NCBI GenBank assembly: GCA_010093685.1
Contig: MU006247.1
Span: 1 to 64,000, forward strand
DNA from: Ophiobolus disseminans
Taxonomy: Eukaryota; Ascomycota; Dothideomycetes; Pleosporales; Phaeosphaeriaceae
DNA: 64,000 nt
Direction: 5' to 3'
Under the pieces are notes generated by a model. The model was not told the DNA's origin. It worked only from the letters and a program-made list of their open reading frames with translations, and searched no databases. How positions within the stretch are numbered: position 1 is the stretch's first letter; each line of letters opens with the position of its first letter. Position numbers and translations under genes: made by a program. Shown piece by piece: positions 22,840 to 32,506 of the stretch.

Positions 22840-23035
22840 TGTTAGATTTAATAAGATATTGAGACCTAATAATAGATAAGATAAATTAATAATAATCTGT
22901 TGTGTTGTAGTGTTCTCTAGTTAAGTGCGGAGTTTAACTAGGTGTTAGATCTAGTACTAGTGTGCTAAGGCGCTTGTGCCCGCCTCTTCTGTTTCTTTTA
23001 GTGTTAGTAGCCTTACAGCACCCCTAATATCTAAC
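22840..23035 (-). repeat. Copia 5' LTR of the split minus-strand element
   Basis: The reverse complement aligns with the 200 bp LTRs at 16025 and 17787. Its outer end is interrupted at ...TATCTAAC by the MITE at 23036-23740. The last base of the LTR is found after the MITE, following the duplicated TATCTAAC. Confidence 0.88.
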
Positions 23036-23740
23036 TAGGCTAGTAAATAAGTTCGGGGTACCTAGCAGTAGGTATAGATTAGGTTAGGGTCGCATGAGCC
23101 TCTAGGTATAGGTTAGGTTAGGGTCGTATAGACCTGTGGTTGTGGGTAGGTTGTAGTAGCTCTAGCGCGGGTAGAGGTTAGGTTATATTACGTTAGATCT
23201 AGACAGGGGTGTAGCCAATTAGGTATGTGATAATTAGCCGTGATAACGTATTCTATTAGCTCAAAATCACGTCTGTGCGACCTAACCCTAACCTAAGGTC
23301 TGTGCGACCGTAACCCAACCTCTACCTAGTACTAGCGCGAAAAATCTAGGTTAGGGTTAGAGTATACCTAGGGTATCACGTAAGGCAACCTAACCCTAAT
23401 GTAAGAGGTTAGACCTTTACTATTCTTAGTGGATACACTTCGGTTCATTAGAACATTATAGAACGTCATGGAATGTCCTAGAACGTCATGGAATGTTCTG
23501 GAATGTCCTAGAATGTCCTAGAATGTCCTAGAACTAGCCAGAACAAGATATGTTCTTCTAACAGCTGACAAATGCTGATGTATGTAGAAACTTCTAGAAG
23601 CCAGCAGTCTGCTATAAAGTCAGCCTGCTCTCTAGCTCTAGATAGACTCTATCGAATTCATCTCTGTTCAACCTAGCCTTCCTGCTGTCTTCAGCCTGGC
23701 CCCTTACACCTAACCCAACCTATACCCATTTACTAGCCTA
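23036..23740. mobile_element. hAT-type MITE, copy A, carrying a solo Ty3 LTR
   Basis: Left end taggctagtaaataagt and right end acccatttactagccta are the RIP-altered forms of the inverted repeat TAGGCTGGTAAATGGGT. An exact 8 bp duplication, TATCTAAC, flanks it (23028-23035 and 23741-23748). This is the hAT hallmark, and the TAGG start also fits. Without the solo LTR (23400-23708) and its 5 bp duplication it is 391 bp. It has no coding capacity. Several gtgcgacc/ggtcgca motifs recur near both ends. Confidence 0.85.
23400..23708 (+). mobile_element. Solo LTR of the Ty3 family
   Basis: 309 bp, TGTAAGAGG...CCCCTTACA, flanked by CCTAA on both sides (23395-23399 and 23709-23713). It sits inside the hAT-type MITE. 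It keeps several CTGG/CCAG sites that read CTAG in the full-length element, so it is less mutated. Confidence 0.92.
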
Positions 23741-23748
23741 TATCTAAC

Positions 23749-23846
23749 ACTAAGAAGGCACTATTAGAAGAACTTTAAGCAAAACTTAAGGACCTTATTA
23801 TCACCTAAGGTTACTAGCTTGCAAATACATCTAAGCTAAGAGGGTG
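23749..23846. other. Flank of the Copia element, origin unclear
   Basis: About 100 bp that reads, in one frame, LLEEL.AKLKDLIIT with a stop at a likely Gln. It may be a fragment of yet another decayed element. Too short to assign. Confidence 0.3.
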
Positions 23847-24043
23847 TGTTAGATATTAGGGGTGCTGTGAGGCTACTAACACTAAAAGAAACAGGAGGGG
23901 CGGGCACAAGCGCCTTAGCACACTAGTACTAGATCTGACACCTAGTTAAACTCCGCACTTAACTAGAGAACACTACAATAGAACACATCATCATCAATTT
24001 ATCTTATCTATTATTAGGTTTCAATACCTTATCAAATCTAACA
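23847..24043 (+). mobile_element. Solo LTR of the Copia family
   Basis: 197 bp, TGTTAGATATTAGG...AAATCTAACA, aligned with the other Copia LTRs. The flanking 5-mers (gggtg and gattg) do not match, so either the duplication has decayed or the LTR came from ectopic recombination. Confidence 0.85.
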
Positions 24044-25110
24044 GATTGTTAACAACTATGCCTAGCACGCTCCGTATTTTGACCGGTTTCCACTAGACAG
24101 GTAACCAATAGGGAGAAGACACGATAAGCTGGATGTTGTAAACCCTGCTACAAACGCTATAGTCTAATTAAGTGATTAGAAGCATGTAGACGCTGCTACT
24201 AATCCTCGATCCTTACGTCTATTACCAAGCCTCTGCAGAGTCTGTTAGCGCTGTCTACGAAAAGGCATCAAAGTCAATTGATGGAAGTCTAGGTCGATAT
24301 TCGACTAACTCGATCGAGGTGTCGCAGGATATAGATAGACTCACTAGTGAGATCTTTTTCTGCTGGTGTCAACACACTAGTGGTATCGTGAAGAACGTAT
24401 CGCAGGCTGAAGCTGAGTAGTAATGATAGCATGTTGGTACCGCAAAAAAAAATTACTAGGCAGCTTGTCGTGCCCCGCGTTGATCTCCTAGCCTTCCGCC
24501 TTCTGCTGCTGCCTGCACACTTGACTCCCGCATTCACTCTGATGCATATGTTGCTTTGCAGCCACTGTGCAGGTAGGCAAACGCTAGTCCATTTCGGGAA
24601 GCCGCAAGGCAGCTCTCCTTGGCATCTCTCCTTGGCAGAGCCACCCAGGCGCCGTTGTCCATGGGACCTCAACGGCATCGCGATAATTAGGCTGTACAAC
24701 GATAGCAATCTACAGCCAATTATCCAACTTTAGCCGTGTCGTCAAGGCAGCAGATTTCATTTATTGAGCTTGGCAGGGGCGAGGTTTGCGAGGTTTCTCT
24801 TGTCAAACTCCATGGTGTTTTCTGTAAGCAACTACATATACTAAGATATTCACCTCCTGAATATCAACCGCCTTTTTGCTTACATTTTCTCATCCCAATT
24901 CCTCACCTAGACAACGCCACGTCCTTCTTTGCGACGCTCCAAGAGAGGGACGCGCGCGCAAGTTTGTGGTCCGTTGCCCTAGATAAGCTGGTATTTCCGA
25001 GCTAGAAGCAAATACTGAGGTATTCCATTGGATTGAACTTCTCAGCAGCCACCTTTGATCTTGACGGACAAACGCTCTCAGATCGTTCGATTCTCGCGGT
25101 CACGAATGAC
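24044..25110. other. Non-coding stretch upstream of the second HET gene
   Basis: About 1 kb with no supported gene. Plus and minus ORFs of up to 139 codons overlap here but show no domains and conflict with each other. Base composition rises from the AT-rich nest toward single-copy-like DNA. The right end should contain the HET gene promoter. Confidence 0.5.
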
Positions 25111-27582
25111 ATGGATGGGAGCACGCCTCTGGACAATCGGAGAAGGACCCATGGACGGGTTGGGACAGGGTGTGTGGATGCAAATCTAGCTCCAACGCGA
25201 TACTTAGCTGACTACACCTAGGGCTACGGGTCATCCACAGAATCCAACGCCGACACAGCTTGGGCAGAGCTCGTGGTCAAGACGAAGGGGCTGCCAGGAG
25301 TGCAGAAAAATTATACAAGCAGTACAAACACCAGGGCGTTGGCCGTATAGTAGGTTCATCACCTTGTGGAATTACGACCAAGTTAGGAGAAACACGAACT
25401 GTTCTACGTGCCGCGGTCTTGTAGAGGGTTTTCGTTCTCCGCACGAAGCGGAACCCCCCTATCCAAGCAATCTGTCTGGCGTCATCTATTTCAATAGAGA
25501 TGCGTGGGAAATCTCGCTTCGAGATTCGAAGGGTAGAAGCTCTGGCCCTCGTCACACGCTCTTACATATTGCCGCCGAGGCAAACCCAGATCAGGCTATC
25601 GGGTTAGGTGCCGACTCACATCAGATTGACGTAGGGCTCCTGCGCACTTGGCTACATCAATGTAATGAACATCATGGAGGCGATTGCCACTCCATCTTGG
25701 ATCCTTGGGCAAGAATCGACAAAATCCATCCTTTGCTTCTGGTAGACGTACAACAGATGTGTCTGATTGGGCAGAGCCAAACACCGGAAGATGCTCTCTA
25801 CGTTGCCTTGAGTTACGTCTGGGGTCCGGCGGCCTCTCCGTTCCAGACACTGCGGAGTAACCTGGCACAACTACGGACGCATGGCGCACTTTCACCAGTA
25901 TCTGTTGGAAATCAGCTACCCCGGACCATCAGAGATAGCATGGTCGTTGTTCAGCTACTCGGACTTAGATACCTGTGGGTGGACAGACTCTGCATCGTAC
26001 AGGATGATCCTACAACAAAGCCGCACCAATTGGCGTCGATGGCATCCATCTATAGTAACGCATACTTCACAATTGCAGCAGGCGAAGGCGATGCCGACTC
26101 CGGATTGGCAGGACTTTCGCGCGATTCTGCACGGTCGCAGCCTTTCAAAGTTTTCCACTTCAGTCCGAGCTGCACCATGATCGAGAAAAGCCCGACACGT
26201 TCAAGGCCAGCGGAGGGCAAGGGATACAACACCAGAGGCTGTCAGTAGATTCTAGTGTACCTATGGTACCCAGTGCCTCTATGACAAGTGCTGACATCGT
26301 GTTCTCAATTCTAGGGACTTTCCAAGAATGGGCTTTCTCCCGTCGAATACTAGTCTTTCATCAACAGACTGTCTCGTGGTGCTGCCAGAGGCTCCGGCAG
26401 CAAGAGAATGGAGCCGAACCAAACCCCTACGAAACAGTTCCGCAGCATCCAGGAAGGGAGGATGGGAGGCACTCGATGTGGACAAGTTGGCCTAATTTGG
26501 AAACCTATTTGGATGTGGCGCGGCGTTATAGTGAGCGTACTCTTGGCTATCAGGAGGACATGCTCAACGCATTCGCTGCATTTACCAATGTTTTCGGACG
26601 GACAATGACTGGCGACATGCTCTATGGAGTTCCAGAGCTTTTCTTCCATGGCCTACTGCTGTTCACGTTCAACCCCTTTCAAAAATCTTGGAGGCGAATT
26701 TGCGCAAATGAGGAAAGTTCTGCGCTGTTACCTTCATGGTCATGGGTAGCATGGACAAGTGGGCTCAGTTTCAGCCTCACGGGGGCATTTTACCAGTATC
26801 TTTCGGAGCCCAACGACCTTAGTTTCTCGGTGCTAACTCCACCAACAAGTCATACCTTTGTCCTAGAGATATACAAGATTATTGTAACGAATGGTGGGAG
26901 AACGCGGGAGCGCATCAAAGATCTAAACTATTGGAGAGCTCGTCAGCCCAAGAAGAAGACTGACAGCAGCTGCCTGCCTAAAGGCTACGAGTTCAAATGC
27001 TATGTGCCCTTGACAAGCGATCCCTATATGGCCCCATTCGATACACAAACGCCAGTGCTTCCCATCGTTGAGTTCCATACAAGTCGAATATTTGGAAATC
27101 TAGTTAAGACTTGTCCAGATACAGGGTACACCATGTGGGAGCTTGAATGGAGACCTGTATTTTTTATCCAAGGCATCGACGGCTGTATTATAGGATGTAT
27201 CGACATTCCAGTTAAGGACAGCCACGATTATCCCTTGGGAGAGCAACTGCGTAGCAATGGAATCGAATTAATCAGCATTGGAGGCATGGACATGGGTTAT
27301 GCAAGGCAGCAAGACGATCTAAGAGCCAGCGGATGCGCTTATCACCATCGGTTTTGCCCTCAATATCCTCGCAGAATCAACACGGAATATGCCGAACTAG
27401 ATTTCAAGTGCCGTAATGATCGGACACAATGCCTTCTTCCTAGCGACTGGACCTACCGGTTCCACAACGTTCTATGGATCGAATGGCAGGGCGGAGTGGC
27501 GTATCGAAAAGCGATCGGCAGAGTCTGGGAGGAGGCTTGGGAGAAACAGGAGCCAGAGGAGACTGATGTTGTTCTTGGGTAG
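25111..27582 (+). CDS. HET-domain protein (heterokaryon incompatibility family)
   Basis: Proposed model: join(25111..25169,25222..26240,26315..27582), 781 aa. The second intron (26241-26314, branch gctgac) is firm: removing it restores the HET block RGWTFQEWA. The first intron is less sure because its donor is gtgtgt; it is chosen because the frame upstream of 25222 has no ATG, and this join gives an in-frame ATG at 25111. The N-terminal part has paired Cys motifs (CQEC and CSTC) that may bind zinc. HET blocks are YVALSYVWG (about residue 212), LRYLWVDRLCIVQDD, and RGWTFQE (about 359), with PSWSWVAW further on. The C-terminal NVLWIEW...VVLG tail matches the ankyrin-HET gene. The frame is intact although mobile DNA surrounds it. 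The likely role is incompatibility-type cell death signalling, inferred from the family. Confidence 0.85.
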
Positions 27583-27830
27583 CTTTGTCAATGCCTCGGA
27601 GCGAAACATCCAGGACTAGCGCATGCGCCTTCTGCCGCCCACACACAGACATCGAAGCCATCTCGCCATGATTACGGTGGACCTGGGCTACCTCTACTGA
27701 TAGCCTTCGAGCAGCGCTGCGGCAGAGGACCCTCTTCCAAATGGCGCGGGTAGACGGCGACGCATACCCAAAGAGAATGCGCTTGTGTAAGGGTGTGCAG
27801 CGAAGGCTAGTAGCGCGTTAGTGGGTCTAT
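27583..27830. other. 3' flank of HET gene, no feature seen
   Basis: Probable 3' UTR and spacer. No gene or repeat recognised. Confidence 0.4.
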
Positions 27831-27964
27831 GTCACGGTTTGTAGTGTTTCTTACCTCACCTGCAATCGCACCTCACCGTTGCTGAGATGCGACTACCTAC
27901 ATTGCACTAGCGCTGTTTCCAGCCCCTACCTATATGTACAGTTCATAGCTTCACACAATACAAC

Positions 27965-28231
27965 TGTCAGATAGCACGGCGAGTGCTGAGAGGTCGGAGC
28001 TGTACAATCGAACAGGGACCCGGCACGTGACGTTCGTGCAGCCAATCAGGAGGTTCCAGGTCGATTAAGCGAGACCTGGAACTGCTGATTGGCTACGCCA
28101 AGAAGAGTCGGCGTGACGTGCAATAAACCCCGATCTCGTCCTAGACAGGAGACCACAGGACGAACACAATCAATCAATAATCAATTTCTACGATTCCATC
28201 ATCTACATCAAAGACTACTGTGAATCTGACA
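27965..28231. mobile_element. Solo LTR of another family (267 bp)
   Basis: Starts TGTCAGAT and ends ATCTGACA, with an exact ACAAC duplication at 27960-27964 and 28232-28236. It contains a strong hairpin (28040-28093), a caataaacc box near 28119 and a typical LTR tail. It lies 380 bp downstream of the HET stop codon. No full-length copy is in the window. Confidence 0.88.
28040..28093. other. Hairpin inside the solo LTR
   Basis: Arms agccaatcag-agg-ttccaggtc and gacctggaactgctgattggct pair over about 22 bp around a ~9-10 base loop (gattaagcga). Confidence 0.8.
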
Positions 28232-28463
28232 ACAACCTCAGTTCAATCCTTCAATTCTTCCTGCATATGTGCTGTTCCCACACTGCAACAGTTATGAGCC
28301 CGGCTGCAACCTAGGATTGTTCTCATCTGCTGCAATCGTCACTCTGCTCGAGTCGCACGTTGCTATACCGCGTCTACTACAACACACTGTTACCGCGTCT
28401 ACTCCAACGCAAATTGCCTAGATCTCTACCTGAATCTACCTTATATACGACTACAGCCTCTGC

Positions 28464-29168
28464 TAGGCTGGTAAATGGGTATAGGTTGGGTTGGGGTTGG
28501 GTTCAGTCACGTGATGACCCAACTATGACCTAACCCCAACCCATATTTCTTGCGCTAGTATGGGTATAGGTTGGGCTGTGGTCGCACTGACCTGTGGTTA
28601 GGGTTAGGTCACACGGACTGGGTCACAGTTGGGTTATGTATTAGTCTACTTTTCATTTGTAGAGTTCTTAAGACAAGGACAAGGATAGGGACAAGGATAG
28701 GGACGAGGATAGGGATGAGGATAGGGACAAGGATAGGGATGAACATGGGGACTCAACACCCTCGCGTCGGCAGCTTCCAGTTCAAAAACGGGTTAGGCCA
28801 ACACTATTTGATAAACAACTCGAGACAAATAAGCAATTAAGTAGACGTGGTGCGCGTGCATAAATATTGATCATTTTAGAGTTTCGTCATGTTTATGTAA
28901 CGCTGTATGCTAGGGTGTGATAAAAAGACGTGATAGCCCAGTGCACAGACCCCACACTGAATTCAACGGCAGTCAACCCAGCTGGGTAAACCCAACCCCA
29001 GCCCATCGTCTGTGCGACCCTATTCCAACCTATACCCAGCCTAAAATAACCCTACCCAACCTCTACCCATAGCCCGTGCGACCCAACCCCAGCCTCAACC
29101 CAAGATCCGTGCGACCCCTACCCAACCTATACCCAGCGGTGGGTACCCCGAACCCATTTACCAGCCTA
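28464..29168. mobile_element. hAT-type MITE, copy B (705 bp)
   Basis: Perfect 17 bp terminal inverted repeats TAGGCTGGTAAATGGGT at 28464-28480 and 29152-29168. It is the same family as the copy at 23036-23740, in opposite orientation. It carries repeated subterminal motifs (gtgcgaccc, ccaacctataccca) and an internal 12 bp tandem repeat (28671-28745). It lacks coding capacity; the 89-codon ORF at 28571 is the tandem repeat read through. Flanking 8-mers do not match here. Confidence 0.8.
28671..28745 (+). repeat. 12 bp tandem repeat (gacaaggatagg)
   Basis: About six imperfect units (agggacaaggat / agggatgaggat) within the MITE. Confidence 0.85.
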
Positions 29169-29313
29169 AGAATACATACTACAACGCCTACGAAATTCAA
29201 CTCGCTTAATTTATTATCTTTCCACTTCCGCGTAAGGTTATTCTCTTCTTCTTATTCTTAGTATTAAGCAAAATCTCAATTAGATTACACGTCGATGGAT
29301 TAGGCGCGTATAT

Positions 29314-29605
29314 TGTAAGAGGTTAGACCTCTACTATCCTCAGTGGAGTCACTTTGGTTCAATGGAACAACATGGAACATCATGGAAGAGCATGGAACAC
29401 CATGGAGCATCATAGAATGTCCCAGAATGTTCCAGCCATTGCAAAAGATTACAAATGATGACATATGCCAATGTATGTAGAAACTTCCAGAAACCAGCAG
29501 TCTGCCTATTTAAACAGCCTGTTCTCTGGCTCTGGATAGTCTCCATCGAATTCATCACGGTTAAATTTAGCCTTCCTGCTGTCTTCAGCCTGGCCCCTTT
29601 CAACA
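29314..29605 (+). mobile_element. Solo Ty3-family LTR, little mutated
   Basis: Begins TGTAAGAGG and runs to the ...tggcccctttcaaca end. It aligns with the 319 bp LTRs but differs inside. It retains CTGG and CCAG where the full element has CTAG, which helps polarise the RIP changes. Flanks (tatat and tgcgc) do not form a duplication. Confidence 0.85.
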
Positions 29606-29850
29606 TGCGCGAGCGTGCAGACATTCTGCAAGTCGCTGCATGCTATTTTAGAGCCTGGCGAGATGTTTAAAACATGCATTAGGATAAGAAAATTGAAGGA
29701 TTAAACTAAGGTTGTATTGAGTGAAGCTACAAACTGTATATATAGGTATGTGGCTGTGGGTAGCGCTAGTTCAATGTAGGTAGTCGCAACTTGCTACTGT
29801 ACAGGTGAGGTGCGATTGCGGCTGAGGCAGGAGACACCCCAAACAGTGAC

Positions 29851-30177
29851 AAGTACGCTTCTATTGCTACTGCAGCTTCTACTCTACGAAATCTACGCCT
29901 TCTACTCTTGCTATCCTTGCTTCTATCATTGTCTCTTCTACGAACTCTACAGTTTCTACTACACCTACAGCTACTACTGCTGCTGCTCTAATTGTCCTCG
30001 CTACTCGGCCTGCTGTTGATATCCTTGTGTTAGCCGACGTCTACAACTCCAGAATGTTCTACCATGTCGTCACATGGTCACGTGACACCGCTAATCAGGA
30101 ATCTTCCAGATACTCCACTCCATGTATATAAATCTCTCAAACTCCATTAGATAGGAATCAACCAGTTCGTCTTTCTG
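29851..30177. other. Low-complexity and promoter-like stretch
   Basis: CTACT/CTTCTAC-rich sequence followed by a cacgtgac palindrome region and a tgtatataaat box near 30122-30131. No gene is supported. It resembles the upstream end of a transposon, but this is not established. Confidence 0.35.
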
Positions 30178-31015
30178 TTGTTCGCCCACACCTTGCTACT
30201 GCTTCTACTAATCTTACAGCTAATACTACACTTGCGGCTACTGCTACTTCTATTCTTGCTGCTCTTGCTACTTGAGCTGTTATTGCTGTTGCTGTCTTTG
30301 CTATTTGCCTTGTCTACTCTATTCGCACTGTTCTCGCTATTTGCCCTATCCCCGTTGCTCTTGTTGCTCTTGCTGCTCTTGCTGTCCACGCTTATGCTCC
30401 TTCAACTCCGTGTCTGCCTCCTCGTCTATCTGCTCATCCGCCTCGTCTATCTGCTCGTCCGCCTCATCCGCCTCGTCCGTCTCATCCGCCTCGTCCGCCT
30501 TGGTTTCCCTCTCTTCTGCCTCTCCTCCTGCTGCCCTCTCTGCTTTGTGGGCCAACGCCTCCAATGCCTCGCGCCGCCGTCGCTTGAACCAGTACTGCAG
30601 GCTCTTCTATGCGTACTCCTTCTGCGTATGCGCAAAGAACATCAACACCTGCAGCTATAGCCGCATGTACTTGACAATTGCCTCCTTGTCTATGTATGGC
30701 TGCAGCGGCTGGAACCGCGTCAAGTGCTACTCCGTTCGAATTACCTCTAGCCGTACAAACACGCCAATGCGCTCAATCACTGACGCCTAGCTGGAACGCA
30801 TGAGCCTATCCATGGCCTCCCAGATCGCTGGTCCAGCTCGGGCTCCACGTCGCTCCTCGGGTCGGGCTCGGCCACCGGCTCCTCAATGCACGCCATCAAG
30901 TCCGCCTGCTCCATGCCCACTAGGTACGGCAGCCACTGCGTCCGGTTCACCTTGTCGCGCTTGCCCGCCTAGATGGTGTTAATTGCTTGCTTCTCCACTC
31001 TCTCCTACATAAAGT
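30178..31015 (-). pseudogene. Degenerate low-complexity protein remnant, perhaps helicase-associated
   Basis: On the minus strand the frame runs, with stops and shifts, through GKRDKVNRTQWLPYL (near 30960), SVIERIGVFVRLEVIRTEQ (near 30740-30790), FQPLQPYIDKEAIVKYM (near 30660-30710) and WFKRRRREALEALAHKAE (near 30550-30600), and into a Glu/Asp/Ala tract and a Ser/Asn/Lys tract of simple repeats. The central blocks remind me of proteins found next to RecQ-type, telomere-linked helicases in fungi; this is from memory and unverified. The plus-strand Leu-rich ORF (30178-30660) is the shadow of the repeats. Confidence 0.35.
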
Positions 31016-31230
31016 TTGAACAAAAAACAAGTTGAAGAAAGCAAAACAGAGAACGCATGCGCTCTCCCGCCTACTGCTTACATAGTATCTCCAGCGCAAT
31101 AATCTCATAGTTTACTTCTGAGTAGATGCCGCTATACAGTAGTATAACGTTGCTGTTCAAACAATAACTATGTAGCAGTAGACAGGAGCATTACACCATT
31201 ACGTGGACAACCCTGCTCCCTAAAAGTACT
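31016..31230. other. Spacer, nothing recognised
   Basis: No gene or repeat recognised. Confidence 0.4.
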
Positions 31231-31462
31231 GTGCCGTTGCACGCGGTGAGAGCGGAGACTCTTAGCACGTGCGGGGAAGTACTAGTTGGGCAGCACGAGA
31301 CAGCTTCCTGACAGGAGCCATCATCGTCATCAACACGAAACGACACCAGAAAGACACACAAGACATCAATATTATTCATTTCTGCTTCCTTACCTCACTG
31401 CACTTGTGTTCAGCCTGCTAGAGCGACGGTATAATGGGTAACTTACTCCACTCTACGGTTCA
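31231..31462 (+). repeat. Dispersed ~250 bp repeat, copy 2
   Basis: Inverted partner of 2738-2992 (see that entry). It lies just 5' (on the minus strand) of the helicase-associated-like remnant. Confidence 0.75.
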
Positions 31463-31639
31463 GTACGTAAACACTTTTTGGGCCCTCAATAAGCACAAGA
31501 CTTAGAAGAAGCTGGATTTGATCCAAAGACCCCCTAGCACTCGACCCAAAGGTGTAGTGCCGCTTTTGTTGTCAGTCAACTGTGCATGGCAAGGTTGAGA
31601 ATTGCATATTATATATACATACACTGCAGCAATGGCTCA

Positions 31640-31925
31640 GACAGGCGCATGCAGGCAGGCAGGCGGTGACGTCGCATTGCTGGCAGGCTAGCAGTGACGT
31701 TGCAAGCAGGCAAGGACGTTGCGAGCAGGCAGGGACGTCGCGAGCAGGCAGGCAGGGACGTCGCGAGCAGGCAGGCAGGGACGTCGCGAGCAGGTAAGCA
31801 GACAGGCAGGCAGGCAGGCAGGCATCGCGAGCAGGCAGGTAGAGACGCCGCAAGCAGACAAGCAAGCAGCTAGCGCGCAGGCAGGCAGGCAAGGAGCGCG
31901 CAGGCAGGCAGGTAGCAATTGCATG
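31640..31925 (+). repeat. GC-rich minisatellite (gcaggcagg / gacgtcgcga)
   Basis: Repeated units of gcgagcaggcaggcagg-gacgtc, about 22-27 bp, grading into plain (gcag)n and (ggca)n. ORFs on both strands here are read-through of the repeat. Confidence 0.9.
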
Positions 31926-31929
31926 TGCA

Positions 31930-32192
31930 GGCAAGTGATGGAGTTGATGGAGGTTATGGAGATGATGGAGATATGGGGACCATGGAGATGATGGAGGCCA
32001 TGGAGATGATAGAGGCCATGGAGATAGTGGAGGTCATGGAGATGATGGAGATAATAGAGACCATGGAGATGATGGAGGCCATGGAGATGATAGAGATAAT
32101 AGAGACCATGGAGATGATGGAGGCCATAGATGATGGAGGCCATAGATGATGGAGGCCATAGATGATGGAGGTCATGGAGATGATGTGTTTCT
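31930..32192 (+). repeat. Minisatellite (atggagatgatggaggcc)
   Basis: Repeats of gatggaggccatggagat with variants (ataatagagacc). Period is a multiple of 3, so all frames stay open over long stretches. No real gene is implied. Confidence 0.9.
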
Positions 32193-32506
32193 GCCCTATC
32201 TACCAACCCAGATATGCTACCCTATCTACCTTTCTGAATAAAGGTGATAACCTGGATTGCTACCACCATAGCATTGCTGAAGAACTCTCCCCAAACTTGC
32301 TCTCTGTGCCGATTCCCTACCCACACTGTAGCTCTTGAATCCATGTGTAGTAATTGTAGCCCTCTAGAATCTCTCGTCTATGTGTTTAGGATAGCGTGAT
32401 GATCACTCAGATGTGTGTCTAGATTCTATATTGCGGTCTTGTGCTCCTTGCATATAAGCAATCTGTAATCAAAGAGGTATACTATTGTCTCTAAGATAGC
32501 TTTGAC
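32193..32506. other. Spacer, nothing recognised
   Basis: No gene, RNA gene or repeat recognised. Confidence 0.4.

Larger units (their letters stand above)
27831..29850. mobile_element. Inverted-repeat (fold-back type) element hosting three later insertions
   Basis: A segment of about 165 bp at 27831-28262 (excluding the solo LTR) is repeated in inverted orientation at 29681-29850. Shared landmarks are gaaggatt(g/a)aact(g/a)aggttgt, caatgtaggtagtcgca and gtgaggtgcgattgc. The two arms could be the ends of one non-autonomous element. Inside lie a 267 bp solo LTR, a hAT-type MITE and a Ty3 solo LTR, leaving about 420 bp of spacer. No outer target duplication is clear, so two independent inverted copies remain possible. 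Confidence 0.5.

Noticed and set aside
25364..25366. Start of the second HET gene at the beginning of the long frame (TTG 25364)
   Set aside because: The codon is TTG, and the same frame is open upstream with a Cys pair that fits the protein; an upstream exon with ATG 25111 is preferred.
30178..30660. Leu-rich 160-codon ORF resembling membrane helices
   Set aside because: Read-through of CTG/CTT simple repeats; the minus strand holds the protein-like blocks.
31572..32206. Cys/Leu-rich and His-rich ORFs in the minisatellites
   Set aside because: Both are products of tandem repeats read in an open frame.
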